Source of the DNA: an uncultured Pirellulaceae bacterium
Lineage (GTDB): Bacteria; Planctomycetota; Planctomycetia; Pirellulales; Pirellulaceae
DNA length: 33,692 bases
NCBI GenBank assembly: GCA_938091115.1
Contig: CALKNI010000040.1
Location: 1-33,692 of the forward strand
Direction of reading: 5' to 3'
Positions 33,624-33,692 of the stretch are shown here, piece after piece (the first letter of the stretch is position 1; each line of letters begins with the position of its first letter). The notes under the pieces are model-generated. The model did not search any database. It was not told the origin of the DNA and saw only the letters and a list, made by a program, of their open reading frames with translations. A program made the position numbers and the translations under genes.

Positions 33624-33692
33624 GCTTAATTGGTGGGTGAACACACCTGTTTTCCCGGTTTAGTTTTAGGAACTCGCAGATCGGATTGATAT

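Overview
The window comes from a planctomycete, probably a marine or aquatic member of the Pirellulales/Planctomycetales. The evidence is a gene repertoire almost private to that phylum: three PSCyt1-DUF1549-DUF1553 (PSD1) cytochrome proteins, three Tat-exported DUF1501 proteins, a PVC-type heme-binding dehydrogenase-like protein, a DUF1080 protein and EF-hand/esterase fusions. No rRNA, complete tRNA, CRISPR array, integrase or transposase was seen.

Layout. 1-4093: a small orphan lipoprotein (minus), then an exported parallel beta-helix protein (minus, 1416-3155). The beta-helix gene sits between two similar ~75-nt structured blocks (1097-1168 and 3442-3517). 4094-5597: an FMN-dependent alpha-hydroxy-acid dehydrogenase, followed at once by a start-less coding remnant with an LRR-type C-terminus. 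5680-8041: two exported alpha/beta-hydrolases (minus), each with N-terminal EF-hands. 8573-10126: an S1-family sulfatase (plus). 10303-25093: a six-gene minus-strand operon, in transcription order a DUF1080/sialate-esterase-like/SGNH lipoprotein, PSD1 cytochrome, DUF1501, PSD1 cytochrome, DUF1501, PVC-type heme protein. 25094-25822: a divergent control region with a sigma-70-like promoter and a TPP riboswitch. 25823-27892: thiC. 27944-28957: an exported BD-FAE-like esterase (minus). 29107-33623: a further PSD1-DUF1501 pair (minus).

How the genes may work together. The big operon, the stand-alone pair, the sulfatase and the esterases are nearly all predicted to be exported. They look like a periplasmic or cell-surface machine for complex, probably sulfated or acylated, glycans. 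The sulfatase and esterases would remove sulfate and acyl groups. The DUF1080/SGNH protein would act on oxidised (3-keto) sugars or esters. The multiheme PSD1 and PVC proteins would carry electrons, each working with a DUF1501 partner. The substrate cannot be read from the sequence. The three PSD1 paralogues carry different inserted beta-sandwich domains, which suggests they differ in ligand.

The parts that stand out as possibly undescribed are the paired structured blocks around the beta-helix gene, the AGIG/cysteine-ladder beta-helix itself, the doubled PSD1-DUF1501 operon with divergent inserts (one malectin-like and apparently in permuted order), and a fold-back element with mutually exclusive pairings at 25332-25413. 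All functional statements beyond family membership are inference.
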